Source of the DNA: Limnobaculum parvum
GTDB lineage: Bacteria > Pseudomonadota > Gammaproteobacteria > Enterobacterales > Enterobacteriaceae
Direction of reading: 5' to 3'
DNA: 64,000 bases
NCBI RefSeq assembly: GCF_003096015.2
Contig: NZ_CP029185.2
Span: forward strand, 2,824,001 to 2,888,000
The notes under the pieces were generated by a model that was not told where the DNA came from, did not search any database, and saw nothing but the letters and a program-made list of their open reading frames with translations. Position numbers and translations under genes: made by a program. This document shows positions 25,337 through 33,744 of the stretch, in pieces. Position 1 is the first letter of the stretch. The number at the start of each line of letters is the position of its first letter.

Positions 25337-25608
25337 AAATAGAAATGAAACTCAGTAAAAATCACTATGTCATTGACGAAAATCAGCCGCATATCGTTGC
25401 AGCAGATCACCCGGATCGACAGACATTACAGCAGTTGGTTAACGCCTGTCCTGCTGGACTTTACCAACTCAATCAGGATGGTAGCCTGAGCTTTAACTAT
25501 CATGGCTGTCTGGAGTGTGGCACCTGCCGGTTACTGTGTAATGAAAAGACGCTGACGCGCTGGCACTACCCCGCAGCGGGTTACGGAATAACCTTTCGGT
25601 TTGGTTGA
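25333..25608 (+). CDS. ygcO: FixX-like ferredoxin YgcO
   Basis: A 91-residue ferredoxin-like protein of the FixX family, partner of FixC-type flavoproteins. The C-terminal half carries the cysteine pattern CPAG... CLECGTCRLLC, which would bind an iron-sulfur cluster. The GTG start overlaps the ygcN stop, indicating translational coupling; an ATG at 25345 is possible. E. coli YgcO is of similar length (86). Confidence 0.86.
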   Translation: MKIEMKLSKNHYVIDENQPHIVAADHPDRQTLQQLVNACPAGLYQLNQDGSLSFNYHGCLECGTCRLLCNEKTLTRWHYPAAGYGITFRFG

Positions 25609-25721
25609 TACGGGATATGTGAAGTGCCGCAGGGAGGCTGATTCACGGTTATGCTACCCTGCGCCGATACTTTTACCGTGCTCTGAGCGGTAATAATAAA
25701 AGCCAAATGGAGAGCTTCCCT

Positions 25722-26288
25722 GTGTCTATATTGCAGTTATTGAAACAACACCCCGTCATTGCTGCGGTAAAAGATACTGAAAGCCTGAACACTGCTCTAG
25801 AGTCAGACTGCAAGATCATTTCGATCCTGTACGGCAATATCTGTAATATTGGCACCATTGTTCAGCGCATCAAGAAAGCGGGAAAGTACGCCTTTATTCA
25901 CGTCGATCTTTTGGACGGAACCTCCAACAAAGAGATCGTCATTAACTTTCTGAAACTGGTTACCGCCGCCGATGGCATTATCAGCACCAAAGCCTCGATG
26001 ATTAAAGCAGCAAAAGCCCAAGGGTTTTACGGTATTCACCGGATATTTCTGCTGGACTCCATCTCATTCCACAATATTGATAAACAGGTAGCCCAATCCA
26101 ATCCTGACTGTATCGAGATTCTACCCGGCTGCATGCCTAAAGTACTGGGATGGGTGGCAGAACAGATAGATTTACCGATTATCGCCGGCGGATTGGTTTG
26201 CGATCATGAAGATGCCACCAACGCTCTAAATGCCGGTGCCAGCGCGGTTTCCACCACCAATACCGGCGTCTGGCAACTGACGTTTTAA
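25722..26288 (+). CDS. ygcP: GlpP-family putative transcription antiterminator YgcP
   Basis: A 188-residue protein of the GlpP family (glycerol-3-phosphate responsive antiterminators), a TIM-barrel-like fold. Conserved segments include HPVIAAVKD, ILYGNICNIGTIV, FIHVDLLDG, DGIISTKASMI, DCIEILPGCMPK and PIIAGGLVCDHEDATNALNAG. B. subtilis GlpP binds the glpD leader RNA and prevents termination. The GTG at 25722 (VSILQLLKQHPVIAAVKD) with GGAG 9 bases upstream matches E. coli YgcP better than the ATG at 25707. The likely RNA targets are the twin leader terminators at 31986-32029 and 32321-32364. That link is inference. Confidence 0.85.
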   Translation: MSILQLLKQHPVIAAVKDTESLNTALESDCKIISILYGNICNIGTIVQRIKKAGKYAFIHVDLLDGTSNKEIVINFLKLVTAADGIISTKASMIKAAKAQGFYGIHRIFLLDSISFHNIDKQVAQSNPDCIEILPGCMPKVLGWVAEQIDLPIIAGGLVCDHEDATNALNAGASAVSTTNTGVWQLTF

Positions 26289-26333
26289 TATCGTAACCGC
26301 GCTCACCGGTACATTCTTATCTTTGATAACCAT

Positions 26334-27323
26334 TCAATCTGATAATTGACGGCTAATACCGCGAATATTCGACTGCTGAACACAGTCTACCAACGCCTCT
26401 AATACGCTATTCATATCATCAACAATACCCACATCGGCCTGCGAAAAAATAGCAGCATCAGGATCGGTGTTAATCGCCACAATAAATTTACTGTGGCGAA
26501 TTCCAACCGAAAACGCGGCCGCGCCGGATACACCTGCAGTAATACAAACCTCGGGTGCAACCAAGGTGCCGGACATGCCTAACATGGTTGACATACTACT
26601 CCAAGCATTCATCGCGACCGGACGACTAACCCCTAACTGAGCCCCCAATGCTTGGGCAATATCATTGAGCCGCTGTACGTTTTGGCTATTTCCAGCACCT
26701 TGCCCTATAGCCAGCACTCTCTCCGCTCGAGTGAGCCGTGGCGGCTCTTCCGGCATGCTCACCTGATGTTCAACCAGCCATATTGGCATTTCAGCTTCCG
26801 TTAATATCAATTGTTGCTCAATTTCCTGGTAATCCTGAGTTTGCGCGACTGCCCCGCCCTGACGGGCCACCCCAAGGCAATACGGCGTAGCCCGCAGCGT
26901 CAATGTGGCCATCATGTTGTTGCCATATACTGACTTCTCGACCTGACAACCGCTTTCATCTATTTGTCCGCTCATCACGCCCAGACAAGAGGCCCCATTT
27001 AGGCGAAAAGCCAGACGCGTTGCCAGTTCATTTCCCAGCGAACAACTGGAGAAAAGCAGTAATTCTGCCGGATAAATTTGGTAAACCTGTTCCAGCAGCG
27101 GCAACACCGACTCCGCCACCAGCAATACCGGGCTTTTTAACCACTGAATCTGCGTAATGGCACAATCGAACTGCGGCAAACGTTCCGGATGAACACGCCG
27201 GTGAAACAGCCACAAAGCCACTTCACTTGCTGCCAGTTGGCTTTGCTGCAAAAAGCGATTGATCTCTTGTGCCTGCTGTAAAAAGGAGGGAGAGTCTGCA
27301 TCGAGAATTAATGCCACTTTCAT
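26334..27323 (-). CDS. ygcQ: Electron transfer flavoprotein alpha-like subunit YgcQ
   Basis: A 329-residue FixB/ETF-alpha type protein. The C-terminal FAD-binding domain is visible (AERVLAIGQGAG, VARPVAM-like SRPVAMNAW, APEVCITAGVSGAAAFSVGI, FIVAINTDPDAAIFSQADVGIVDD). The N-terminal half is diverged. It should pair with YgcR to carry electrons from a dehydrogenase to YgcN/YgcO. Its ATG shares one base with the ygcR stop (TGATG), so translation is coupled. It is the last gene of the leftward operon ygcW-U-S-R-Q and is convergent with ygcP. Confidence 0.87.
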   Translation of the reverse strand: MKVALILDADSPSFLQQAQEINRFLQQSQLAASEVALWLFHRRVHPERLPQFDCAITQIQWLKSPVLLVAESVLPLLEQVYQIYPAELLLFSSCSLGNELATRLAFRLNGASCLGVMSGQIDESGCQVEKSVYGNNMMATLTLRATPYCLGVARQGGAVAQTQDYQEIEQQLILTEAEMPIWLVEHQVSMPEEPPRLTRAERVLAIGQGAGNSQNVQRLNDIAQALGAQLGVSRPVAMNAWSSMSTMLGMSGTLVAPEVCITAGVSGAAAFSVGIRHSKFIVAINTDPDAAIFSQADVGIVDDMNSVLEALVDCVQQSNIRGISRQLSD

Positions 27324-28150
27324 CAGCCTAATCTCCCTTGCAAATAGTCATGGTACAGCCGCCGGGCTTTTTCCTCAGGCGTACTGCCGGTAATTATCAC
27401 GCCACCCCGCCGGTTTTGCTGGCGAGTCAGCTTCGTCAGTTGTTTATCATTTTCCTGCTGTAACGCCTGTGGCGTCAATCCAAGCTGTTCCGGTGAATAG
27501 TGGTGGATGCTGTTTTTAGCCCCTGCCAGCTTCTGCTTCAGCGTAGGCACTCGCAACGCACTGGCCTGAGTTGAATTACCTACCGCCAATACTGCGGGTG
27601 TCTCAATAGTCAGCGTTTGTTGTTCATCTTCCGTTTGCCTGATGACGATGACTTGCCGGGTCTCTCTGATAACACGGAAATCACTGACCTGTGTGATGCA
27701 GGGCCAGTTCAACAGTTCAGCCAACAGCATCGCCGTTTGCATGTTATGCCCTTCGCTACTTTGCATACCCAATACAATCAGGGACTGCTGATCTATCTGC
27801 TGGTGATAAGCCTGCATGATTTTCGCTACTGCCAGAGGATTAAAACGCAGATCAATTGATGACATTGGGTCGATTCTGATTGCAGACTGAAAACCCAAGG
27901 CATACATCTGTTTCAGGTAGTGTTCTCCCCGGCGATCATCGATGGTCAGAGCACTCAAACTGAGTTCGTCTTCTTTCCAGCCAGTGCTGTCGCGCACCAT
28001 TAACATCAGCTCTGCCGCACTTTCGTCAAAACAGTTCAGCATGGTTTGCGTAAAGCTCACATCAATTTGCAGGCTATCGCCAGCCTGCCAGTCCTTTTCA
28101 GCCATCATGCTTAAATCAGGCGAAGCTTTAAAACCCAACAAAATCTTCAC
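27323..28150 (-). CDS. ygcR: Electron transfer flavoprotein beta-like subunit YgcR
   Basis: A 275-residue FixA/ETF-beta type protein that forms a heterodimer with YgcQ. The family core is seen in IVLGMQSSEGHNMQTAMLLAELLNWPCITQV (near residues 130-160), which corresponds to the AMP/FAD-binding signature of ETF-beta, and in TPAVLAVGNSTQASALRVPTL. It overlaps the end of ygcS by 23 bases and the start of ygcQ by one base. Confidence 0.86.
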   Translation of the reverse strand: MKILLGFKASPDLSMMAEKDWQAGDSLQIDVSFTQTMLNCFDESAAELMLMVRDSTGWKEDELSLSALTIDDRRGEHYLKQMYALGFQSAIRIDPMSSIDLRFNPLAVAKIMQAYHQQIDQQSLIVLGMQSSEGHNMQTAMLLAELLNWPCITQVSDFRVIRETRQVIVIRQTEDEQQTLTIETPAVLAVGNSTQASALRVPTLKQKLAGAKNSIHHYSPEQLGLTPQALQQENDKQLTKLTRQQNRRGGVIITGSTPEEKARRLYHDYLQGRLG

Positions 28151-29537
28151 AGTCAGCCCTCCTCTCCTGCTGCGGTACTTTCTTCACCGTCGACGCCCCC
28201 ACCAGCGTCAGATTTTTGGTTTCCGGAGCCCAAAGTACCGAGACCCACAGCCCCATCAGCAGTACCGCCACCAAAATCAACATGGTGTACTGGATACCTA
28301 GAGCCAATATCGCTATAGGCAGAAATCCGGTGCTGATAGCCGAACCTAAACGACTCATGGACGTAGCAAAACCAACCCCCAGTGAACGAATATCCGTTGG
28401 AAAGCTTTCGGCCGGGAAAACCCCCACCAAATTGCTGACGGCAGAAATAGTCAGCGTAAAAATCGCAAACAGTAACAGCATAAGACCGGTTTGCGAGGAA
28501 GGAACAAATGCCAGCGTCACTAGGCTTAGTATCAGGACCACAAATGCCGTAATCAAAAAGCCCCGACGGGAACAGAACTGAGTAAATCCAATGCCGAATA
28601 GCGCTCCCACAATTAATAACCCATTCAGCATCAGATCGGTGGCGAAGCTCTCGGTTAAGCCGAGGGCGCGTAGCATAGAAGGCAGATAGGTATAAATGGC
28701 AAAATAGGGGATCACCAGACAGACAAAAAACAGGCTGTTAAACGCGGTTCTTCGCCAGTAGCGGGCAGAAAACAGCGTACGCAGGTGGCGGGCAGTTTCT
28801 ACCGGAATTTCATCATTGAGTATCACATTAGGGCCAAAACAGCGTTTTACGATTTCGTGGGCTTCATCAATGCGGCCTTTGCGCATCAGCCAACGCGGAG
28901 ATTCCGGCGTACCCCAGCGCGAAATCATAATGCACAGCGCCGGTATGGATGCCGATGCCAGTAACCAACGCCAAGCATCCGGTCCGGCATCCGCCAACCA
29001 GTGCCCCATAAAGCTGGCGGAAACATAGCCCACCGTCCAGATAACGCTGAAGGAACCAAGCAGTAGCCCACGATATTTACGCGGAGAGAATTCCGCCAGC
29101 ATGGTGTGGCCGACAGAGTAATCCCCTCCCAGACCAATTCCCACCAGTACCCGCAGCCAAAACAGTTGTTCAGGAGAAGAGGCAAAAAACTGTAAAAATG
29201 ATGCCAGAGTAATAATCACAAAGCTGAAAGTGAATATCTTCTGACGACCAATATGATCGGAGATCCATCCCAGAATCAGACTCCCAAGAAACAAACCAAA
29301 CAGCGCAGAACTACCAATCATTCCTTCCCATAAGGGGGATAGCCCCATTTGAGGGCTAATTTGTGTCAGCGCAAAACCGATTACACCTAGCACATAGCCA
29401 TCGGTTAAATGTGCACCAAAAGTCAGGCCTGCAATTTTGAGATGAAAACGGTTAAGGGGAATGTCATCCATGCGGACGGGTGAAGGGTTAGGCAGTGTCG
29501 CTATTGTTCTGTTGGCTATTAACATAGTTGTTCTCAT
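28128..29537 (-). CDS. ygcS: MFS transporter YgcS
   Basis: A 469-residue, 12-helix transporter of the sugar/metabolite porter type. LTDGYVLGVIGFAL, LGWISDHIGRQKIFTFSF and GIGLGGDYSVGHTMLAEFSPRKYRG match the family signatures, and PTDIRSLGVGFATSMSRLGS is conserved in YgcS. It is likely to import the substrate handled by YgcU and YgcW. The start is uncertain: an ATG at 29525 has a better ribosome site (GAGA) than 29537. The N-terminus is longer than in E. coli YgcS (445). Confidence 0.86.
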   Translation of the reverse strand: MRTTMLIANRTIATLPNPSPVRMDDIPLNRFHLKIAGLTFGAHLTDGYVLGVIGFALTQISPQMGLSPLWEGMIGSSALFGLFLGSLILGWISDHIGRQKIFTFSFVIITLASFLQFFASSPEQLFWLRVLVGIGLGGDYSVGHTMLAEFSPRKYRGLLLGSFSVIWTVGYVSASFMGHWLADAGPDAWRWLLASASIPALCIMISRWGTPESPRWLMRKGRIDEAHEIVKRCFGPNVILNDEIPVETARHLRTLFSARYWRRTAFNSLFFVCLVIPYFAIYTYLPSMLRALGLTESFATDLMLNGLLIVGALFGIGFTQFCSRRGFLITAFVVLILSLVTLAFVPSSQTGLMLLLFAIFTLTISAVSNLVGVFPAESFPTDIRSLGVGFATSMSRLGSAISTGFLPIAILALGIQYTMLILVAVLLMGLWVSVLWAPETKNLTLVGASTVKKVPQQERRADCEDFVGF

Positions 29538-29613
29538 TCAGCAGTAACGACCATTCGCAGTCCTTAAACAAAAACCGGGCCGCCTATAACAGACAAGCCC
29601 GGTCAGAGACACT

Positions 29614-31068
29614 TTAGCTTTCAATCGGGTAGATAGTACCGATATTCATAATACCGTTCGGGTCATACACCTCTTTCAGCGCTTTCAGTATGTAGTAAGC
29701 GGAACCGTGTTCATCTTTAGTCCAGTGCACGCGATGCTTACCAATACCGTGATGATGCACCATCGAACCACCCAGTTTGATGGTCTCTTCCACAATGATT
29801 TTATTCAATGGGTTATGGTATTTATCAATCTCTTCCTGTGGGGAACAATCCACCACATTGTAGTCATACACAAAGTACATATTGGTACCGTTGATATAAC
29901 TGTGAGAAGAGTGACCGCCAAGCATAGTGATATCGTCCGCATGTGGGAATTCATTACGGATGCGGTGAATCACACTTTCATAAATTTTATTGATTGAACG
30001 CCAGTCGCCGGAAACCTCCGTTGTAAAGCCCATATTCTTGGTCTTCATAATCTGTACCCGTTCCGCCGCGACTTTATCCGGTCCCCAGTTAAGATTATTA
30101 AACCAAGTTTCAATCAGCTTACTGTCTACTTTCTTACATTCAGGATGGCGAGCCACAATGGTTTCAATGCCGTTACCTGTCGCGCGAGCAATCTCTTTGG
30201 CACCTTCCGCCATAAAGATCAGTACACACTGACCATCAGCAAAGTGAGTAAAGTGCTGAGAGCCATCTTCCGCATCATATAAACGCGCAATCGATGGGCG
30301 ATATCCTTCAACCATTACTTCACGCAGGATATCAAAACCGGTCTTCATGTTGTCCAGAATATAGCCGTAGAACAGGTTATTTTCCGGCATGTATTTGAAT
30401 ATTTTCACTGTAACTTCAGTGATGTAGCAAAGTGCACCTTCGTTACCAATGATCACATGGCGAATATCCGGCCCAGCGGCGCGGCGCGGTACGTTTTTAA
30501 TCCGGGTTACGGTACCGTCAGGGAATACCGCCTCAAGACCGACCACCATATCTTCAATAGCACCGTACAGCGTTGAGAACTGCCCGATACTGCGGGTAGC
30601 CACCAAGCCCCCCATTTGAGCCAGCGGTTTAGACTGTGGTGAGTGCCCGGTGGTATAGCCCTTGGCTCGTAGTTTATTCTCCAATACCTCCAGTGCAACG
30701 CCGCACTGGGCGGTAGCCTGCATGTTCTCAATATCAATATTGATAACCTGATTCAGCTCGGAGCCATCCAGAACCACAGAGTTCGCCACCACGGTTTCTA
30801 GGCCACCTTCAGTGGCAGAGGATCCGGTACGCGGCACGCAGTTGATATGATTTTTATTCAGGAATGCCAGTACGTCTGAAACCTGCTGAGTATTGGCTAA
30901 TTTCACCACCGCAGCCGGTAGCGGTAGCGTGAAGATACCGTGGATATCGGCATATTTTCTGAAACGGTCAATGCTGTTTTTCTGCAGCACCTTTTCATCG
31001 GTAATGACTCGTTCGGAGCCTACGATCTGTTTGAGCTTCTCAACAATAGCTTCTCTTGTCAGCGACAT
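29614..31068 (-). CDS. ygcU: FAD-dependent dehydrogenase YgcU
   Basis: A 484-residue flavoprotein, the same length as E. coli YgcU, of the FAD_binding_4/PCMH group that includes glycolate oxidase GlcD and alkyl-dihydroxyacetonephosphate synthase. The FAD pyrophosphate loop CVPRTGSSATEGGLETVV lies near residues 76-94. MVHHHGIGKHRVHW near the C-terminus carries the active-site histidines of this family. Probably oxidises a hydroxy-acid or polyol derivative and passes electrons to the YgcQR flavoprotein; the substrate is unknown. Confidence 0.88.
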   Translation of the reverse strand: MSLTREAIVEKLKQIVGSERVITDEKVLQKNSIDRFRKYADIHGIFTLPLPAAVVKLANTQQVSDVLAFLNKNHINCVPRTGSSATEGGLETVVANSVVLDGSELNQVINIDIENMQATAQCGVALEVLENKLRAKGYTTGHSPQSKPLAQMGGLVATRSIGQFSTLYGAIEDMVVGLEAVFPDGTVTRIKNVPRRAAGPDIRHVIIGNEGALCYITEVTVKIFKYMPENNLFYGYILDNMKTGFDILREVMVEGYRPSIARLYDAEDGSQHFTHFADGQCVLIFMAEGAKEIARATGNGIETIVARHPECKKVDSKLIETWFNNLNWGPDKVAAERVQIMKTKNMGFTTEVSGDWRSINKIYESVIHRIRNEFPHADDITMLGGHSSHSYINGTNMYFVYDYNVVDCSPQEEIDKYHNPLNKIIVEETIKLGGSMVHHHGIGKHRVHWTKDEHGSAYYILKALKEVYDPNGIMNIGTIYPIES

Positions 31069-31158
31069 GATTAATCCTTCCTGCTTTCAGTACATTTCTA
31101 TGGCATGTCTTATGCCATGACGGTGGAGAACAAATAATCTAAACATCAAAATATCGAC

Positions 31159-31944
31159 TTAGCGCACCAGATAGCCGCCGTCGACCACCAGCAGATGGCC
31201 ATTCACATAGTCCGAAGCGCGGCTGGCTAAGTACACCATCGCCCCCATCAGGTCCTGAGTTTCACCCCAGCGGTTTGCCGGAATATGATCCAGAACGCGT
31301 TTGTTGGTTTCAGGATTTTTACGGGTTTCGGTGGTGATATCGGTGGCGTAATAGCCCGGGGCAATACCATTAACTTGGATGTTGTACTGGCCTAATTCGT
31401 CACAGTAAGCCTTAGTGAAACCTGCCAGTGCGTGTTTGGTGGCAGAATAGGCCGGTGACCACTGACCACCCAAATAGGAAAACAGTGAGCAGATATTGAT
31501 AATTTTGCCGTGGCGTTGAGGGATCATCACTTTTGCCGCTTCATAACTGAGCTCAAACGCAGCGGTCAGGTTGATATCAATCATTGGGTCCCAGTCCGCG
31601 CGGCCAAAATCCAGCACCTTATTCAACTTACAAATACCGGCGTTATTCACCACAATATCAACGGTTCCAAAGTGTTTCAGACACTGGGCAATCACTTTAG
31701 CCGGAGCGCCTTTTTCAGTGATATCCACCTGCATAAACTCAACTTTCACCCCCTGCTTCTCAATCATTTCACGGGTTTCACCCTTATCCATGATGAAGCT
31801 GGGAATAAACAGATTGGCACCTGCTTTAGCCAGCGCCATCGCAAACGCCTGACCCAGACCGCTATTGCCGCCGGTAACGATCGCCGTTTTGCCTTTGAGT
31901 GAGAAAAAATCCAGAGAAAATTCATCCAACGCATTCAGTGACAT
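31159..31944 (-). CDS. ygcW: Short-chain dehydrogenase YgcW
   Basis: A 261-residue classical SDR. The cofactor loop TGGNSGLGQAFA, NNAGICKLNK, the catalytic serine region and YSATKHALAGFTKAY (YxxxK) are all present. Related to gluconate/polyol 5-dehydrogenases. The start at 31944 (MSLNALDEFSLDFFSLKGK) follows AAAGGGG. A longer frame to 32031 would run through the leader terminator hairpin and is rejected. First gene of the leftward operon; its leader contains a terminator identical to that of yqcE. Confidence 0.9.
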   Translation of the reverse strand: MSLNALDEFSLDFFSLKGKTAIVTGGNSGLGQAFAMALAKAGANLFIPSFIMDKGETREMIEKQGVKVEFMQVDITEKGAPAKVIAQCLKHFGTVDIVVNNAGICKLNKVLDFGRADWDPMIDINLTAAFELSYEAAKVMIPQRHGKIINICSLFSYLGGQWSPAYSATKHALAGFTKAYCDELGQYNIQVNGIAPGYYATDITTETRKNPETNKRVLDHIPANRWGETQDLMGAMVYLASRASDYVNGHLLVVDGGYLVR

Positions 31945-31976
31945 GGTGTAACCCCTTTGATTCCTGATTAAAACGC

Positions 31977-32029
31977 AAAAAAAAAGAGAAAAGTAAGCTC
32001 CCCGCGTTGAGCGGGAAGTTACTTTTCTC
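31977..32029 (-). terminator. Leader terminator (attenuator) before ygcW
   Basis: On the minus strand a 44-base hairpin (5' arm GAGAAAAGTAACTTCCCGC, loop TCAAC, 3' arm GCGGGGAG, one bulged C, TTACTTTTCTC) is followed by nine T, only about 33 bases before the ygcW ATG. All 53 bases are an exact mirror image of the element at 32321-32373. A terminator inside the leader implies regulated readthrough. Confidence 0.85.
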
Positions 32030-32045
32030 ATAATCTCTAGTAACT
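32017..32045 (-). promoter_or_regulatory. Possible antiterminator helix in the ygcW leader
   Basis: AGTTACT (32045 to 32039 on the minus strand) can pair with AGTAACT (32023 to 32017), which overlaps the 5' arm of the terminator. The two structures exclude each other. The same arrangement is present in the yqcE leader. Confidence 0.55.
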
Positions 32046-32080
32046 ATTTAAAGTAGTAACATATCTGATAACGGGTTTTC

Positions 32081-32096
32081 CGTGACAATCCTCACA
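32081..32096. promoter_or_regulatory. CRP-like site on the ygcW side
   Basis: CGTGA-CAATCC-TCACA matches the CRP consensus TGTGA-N6-TCACA at 9 of 10 key positions. Its centre is about 43 bases upstream of the start of the conserved leader, a distance typical of class II activation. Confidence 0.65.
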
Positions 32097-32253
32097 AAAT
32101 TCAATCTGATAAAACTCAAGCGCTAAATAACACCAGATTGCCTGGAGCTTACTGTATCAATTTGTGGCATCACTCAAGCTTCGTAAGGCTGAAATTCATT
32201 ATATTGAAAAATATCAGTAAGATAGATGAATAAATTTAGCTCAGAATGGGAAT

Positions 32254-32269
32254 TGTGACCACTCTCACG
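32254..32269. promoter_or_regulatory. CRP-like site and promoter on the yqcE side
   Basis: TGTGA-CCACTC-TCACG matches the CRP consensus at 9 of 10 key positions. A TATTAA -10 candidate lies at 32292-32297, placing transcription start near 32303, just before the conserved AGTTACT. Mirrors the site at 32081-32096. Confidence 0.65.
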
Positions 32270-32304
32270 GAAAGCCGTCAGCCTCACATGCTATTAATTA
32301 TCAC

Positions 32305-32333
32305 AGTTACTAGAGACAACGAGAAAAGTAACT
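32305..32333 (+). promoter_or_regulatory. Possible antiterminator helix in the yqcE leader
   Basis: AGTTACT at 32305-32311 is complementary to AGTAACT at 32327-32333, with a 15-base loop. The second segment overlaps the 5' arm of the terminator stem (32321-32331), so only one helix can form at a time. Confidence 0.55.
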
Positions 32334-32373
32334 TCCCGCTCAACGCGGGGAGCTTACTTTTCTCTTTTTTTTT
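32321..32373 (+). terminator. Leader terminator (attenuator) before yqcE
   Basis: A 19-bp stem with one bulged C (32321-32364) is followed by T9 (32365-32373), 37 bases before the yqcE ATG. It is identical, as a mirror image, to the ygcW leader terminator. It would stop yqcE-ygcE transcription unless antitermination occurs. Confidence 0.87.
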
Positions 32374-32409
32374 GCCCTAAAATCAATGTTCCATAACTGA
32401 GATAACACC

Positions 32410-33702
32410 ATGCAAAATAATAATTTTCGCCGTTGGTTAACGCTGGCGATTATCAGTATCAGCGGCGGCGTCAGTTTTGATTTGGCTTACCTGAGATATA
32501 TTTATCAAATCCCAATGGCAAAATTTATGGGATTCACCAACACCGAGATCGGCTTCATCATGAGCACCTTCGGGATTGCTGCGATTATTCTGTACGCGCC
32601 CAGTGGGGTCATTGCCGATAAGTTCTCCCATCGCAAAATGATGACCTTCGCGATGATTGCGACCGGTTTACTCGGCTTGCTCATGTCAGTTTACCCGCCT
32701 TTCTGGGTGATGATTCTGATTCAGGTTGCCTTTGCCATCACCACTATCCTGATGCTGTGGTCCGTCTCCATCAAAGCCGCTTCGCTGCTTGGTAACCATG
32801 AAGAACAGGGAAAAATTATGGGCTGGATGGAGGGTCTGCGCGGCGTGGGTGTCATGCTGCTGGCGGTATTTACCATGTGGGTGTTTTCACTGTTTATGCC
32901 GGATGACCCGAGCAGTCTGAAATCAGTGATTATGATATACAGCGTAGTGTATATTCTACTCGGCATCCTGTGCTGGTTCTTTGTCAGCGATGGTTACACC
33001 TCACGAACAGAAAGTGACGGTGAGAAGAAAGATAAACCTGCCTTTAAACTTAGCGATATCTTGTCAGTACTGAAAATCAGTACCACCTGGTATTGCAGTA
33101 TGATCATCTTTGGCGTGTATACCATTTACGCCATTCTTAGCTACTCTACCAACTATCTTACTGAAATGTATGGTATGACGCTGGTAGCCGCCAGCTATAT
33201 GGGAATTGTAATCAACAAAATTTTCCGCGCCATGTGCGGCCCTTTGGGTGGGCTGGTGACAACTTACAGTCGCTTTAAGTCTCCGACGCGAGTCATTCAG
33301 TTTCTGGCAGCGATCGGTGCTATCACCCTCGGCGCACTGTTGTTTACCAACCAAAATCCAGGCTCCGTGGTGGTTGGCATTGGGCTGATTCTGCTTCTGG
33401 CCTTTGCCTGCTACGCCTCTCGAGGCCTCTACTTCGCCTGTATTGGTGAAGCACGCACCCCAAAATACATTATGGGAACCACCGTCGGCATCTGCTCTGT
33501 CATTGGTTTCTTACCTGATGTATTTGTCTATCCCACGGTCGGTTACTGGCAAGACTCCCTGCCTCCGGCAGAAGCTTATCGCAATATGTGGTTGATGGGA
33601 CTGGGAGCCACCTGTCTGGTGATTGTGTTTACTTTCTTGTTGTTTAACAACATGAAGCGCGCCAGCCAACAGACGACAATACCAAACCCGGTAATGGAAT
33701 AA
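32410..33702 (+). CDS. yqcE: MFS transporter YqcE
   Basis: A 430-residue, 12-helix major facilitator matching E. coli YqcE (425). GVIADKFSHRKMMTFAMI is the loop 2-3 signature, and WMEGLRGVGVMLLAVFTMW and SVIGFLPDVFVYPTVGYWQD are conserved in the group. Related to glycerol-3-phosphate/sugar-phosphate type transporters by its fold and RGLYFACIGEA-like helices; the substrate is unknown. First gene of the rightward operon with ygcE, behind the leader terminator and CRP-like site. Confidence 0.87.
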   Translation: MQNNNFRRWLTLAIISISGGVSFDLAYLRYIYQIPMAKFMGFTNTEIGFIMSTFGIAAIILYAPSGVIADKFSHRKMMTFAMIATGLLGLLMSVYPPFWVMILIQVAFAITTILMLWSVSIKAASLLGNHEEQGKIMGWMEGLRGVGVMLLAVFTMWVFSLFMPDDPSSLKSVIMIYSVVYILLGILCWFFVSDGYTSRTESDGEKKDKPAFKLSDILSVLKISTTWYCSMIIFGVYTIYAILSYSTNYLTEMYGMTLVAASYMGIVINKIFRAMCGPLGGLVTTYSRFKSPTRVIQFLAAIGAITLGALLFTNQNPGSVVVGIGLILLLAFACYASRGLYFACIGEARTPKYIMGTTVGICSVIGFLPDVFVYPTVGYWQDSLPPAEAYRNMWLMGLGATCLVIVFTFLLFNNMKRASQQTTIPNPVME

Positions 33703-33744
33703 CGCCATTTTGAACATTATTATTTTTAATCATGAGGTTAAAAA

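Noticed and set aside
31945..32031. Longer N-terminus for ygcW (start at 32031)
   Set aside because: It would translate through the leader terminator hairpin and adds 29 residues not found in the family; the ATG at 31944 has a good ribosome site.
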